Source: Poriferisodalis sp965203655
GTDB lineage: Bacteria > Actinomycetota > Acidimicrobiia > Acidimicrobiales > Poriferisodalaceae
NCBI RefSeq assembly: GCF_965203655.1
Contig: NZ_CBDBDD010000008.1
Location: 372,001 to 436,000 of the forward strand
Length of the DNA stretch: 64,000 nucleotides
Direction of reading: 5' to 3'
The stretch's first letter is position 1. Every line of letters starts with the position of its first letter. A model generated the notes under the pieces. It worked only from the letters and a program-made list of their open reading frames with translations. It did not search any database and was not told the origin of the DNA. The position numbers and the translations under genes were made by a program. Positions 63,190-64,000 of this stretch are shown here, one piece after another.

Positions 63190-64000
63190 ATGAAGACCGA
63201 GATCGTTGCCGTGGGGACCGAGCTGCTGCTCGGGCAGATTGTCGACACGAACTCCTCGTGGATGGGCGAGCAGCTCGCCCTGGCCGGCATCGACAGCCAC
63301 TACCAGACCAAGGTGGGGGACAACTGGGATCGCATCGAGGACGCCTTCCGGCTGGCGCTCGACCGCAGCGACGCCGTCATTGTCTGCGGCGGGCTGGGAC
63401 CCACCCAGGACGACATCACTCGCGAGGTGCTGGCATCGGTGATGGGCGTCGAGCTGGTGCTCGATGAGCGCATCGCCGAGCGGATCCGGGCGATGTTCGC
63501 CAGCCGCAGCCGCCCGATGCCCGAGAACAACCTGCGCCAGGCCATGGTGCCCGTCGGGGCGTCGCCGATCCCGCAGCAGCCCGGCACCGCGCCCGGCCTG
63601 GTGGCGCCCATCCGCTGGGTGCAGGGCGTCGGCGCAGTCGCGCCCGGCGCCGAGCCGCTGGACGGGGCCGAGGTACTCGAACGCGTCGTATACGTCGTGC
63701 CCGGTGTGCCCTACGAGATGCGCGAGATGATGAACGGCACGGTGCTGGGCGACCTGCAGCGGCGTGCCGGCGTCAGCGCAACCATCGAGAGCCGGGTGCT
63801 GCGCACGTGGGGCCAGAGCGAATCGGGCCTCGCGGAGATGCTGGCGGGCCGCATCGACGAGCTGGACGAAGCAGGCAACCCGACGCTGGCGTTCCTGGCC
63901 AGCGGCATCGAGGGCATCAAGGTGCGGATCACGGCGAAAGGTGCTGACTCGGCCGAAGCGTGGCGCCTGATCGAGGCCGAGCAGGCAGTGCTCGAACCGC
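63190..64000 (+). CDS. cinA: CinA-like protein, 3' end outside the window
   Basis: 270 residues visible, open to the right edge. N-terminal MoaB/MogA-like (COG1058) domain: MKTEIVAVGTELLLGQIVDTNSSW, CGGLGPTQDDITREVLA and VVYVVPGVPYEMREMM. These are the family's nucleotide/ADP-ribose-pyrophosphatase region. A Gly/Ala/Pro insert of ~25 residues lies before VVYVVPG. The nicotinamide-nucleotide amidase domain, if present, would follow beyond the window. In Actinobacteria the pgsA-cinA pair often precedes a ClgR-type regulator and recA. Confidence 0.93.
   Translation, partial: MKTEIVAVGTELLLGQIVDTNSSWMGEQLALAGIDSHYQTKVGDNWDRIEDAFRLALDRSDAVIVCGGLGPTQDDITREVLASVMGVELVLDERIAERIRAMFASRSRPMPENNLRQAMVPVGASPIPQQPGTAPGLVAPIRWVQGVGAVAPGAEPLDGAEVLERVVYVVPGVPYEMREMMNGTVLGDLQRRAGVSATIESRVLRTWGQSESGLAEMLAGRIDELDEAGNPTLAFLASGIEGIKVRITAKGADSAEAWRLIEAEQAVLEP

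Overview
This is a high-GC chromosomal segment from an actinobacterium, most probably of class Acidimicrobiia. The evidence is the actinobacterial order rpsB-tsf-pyrH-frr-cdsA-dxr-rseP-ispG-rimP-nusA-infB-rbfA-truB-ribF-rpsO-pnp-dapB-dapA-rnj-ftsK-pgsA-cinA, the strong C/G bias at third codon positions, frequent GTG/TTG starts, and many genes with a TANNNT box 6-8 nt before the start codon (leaderless transcription). Genes common in other Actinobacteria at these points are absent: ylxR after nusA, an M16 peptidase after pnp, and thyX near dapA. The class-level assignment is inference; actinobacterial origin is secure. I saw no rRNA, tRNA, CRISPR array or intact insertion sequence.

Layout. 1-19.7 kb is a housekeeping block on the + strand: the end of a tyrosine recombinase gene, a degenerate M23 protein, ribosomal protein and elongation factor genes, UMP kinase, ribosome recycling factor, phospholipid and isoprenoid genes, then the rimP-nusA-infB-rbfA-truB-ribF-rpsO-pnp translation and RNA block. 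19.8-30.3 kb holds dapB, a Tat-exported sulfite-oxidase-like lipoprotein, rnj and dapA (- strand), an acyl-CoA synthetase with a repeat-bearing partner gene, a membrane protein and ftsK. 30.3-43.8 kb is a mixed-strand metabolic region: P450, metallo-beta-lactamase fold hydrolase, SMP-30 lactonase, phytanoyl-CoA dioxygenase, SDR, EamA transporter, LLM oxidoreductase, class III aminotransferase, nitroreductase, CoA transferase, acyl-CoA dehydrogenase and NUDIX hydrolase. It looks like oxidation of acyl-CoA, terpenoid or xenobiotic substrates.

43.8-47.6 kb is the accessory segment and the most interesting part. A DUF222-HNH endonuclease gene is bounded by a 21-bp imperfect direct repeat that coincides with the end of the NUDIX gene, and has a very AT-rich leader. 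Beside it is a two-gene unit on the - strand. Its first gene joins a near copy of the N-terminal domain of this genome's own translation initiation factor IF2 to a class I methyltransferase-like domain of much lower GC. Its second gene is an AlkB-type Fe(II)/2-oxoglutarate dioxygenase with all catalytic residues present. A methyltransferase carrying a translation-apparatus domain, paired with an oxidative demethylase, is a candidate undescribed RNA- or ribosome-directed modification system.

47.8-64 kb: sbcCD, a second SMP-30 gene with an alpha/beta hydrolase, an SDR and MFS divergent pair, a family A DNA polymerase with an intact DEDDy exonuclease and an enlarged palm region, a class IV aminotransferase, a copper-type P-ATPase, pgsA, and the 5' part of cinA, which runs off the window.
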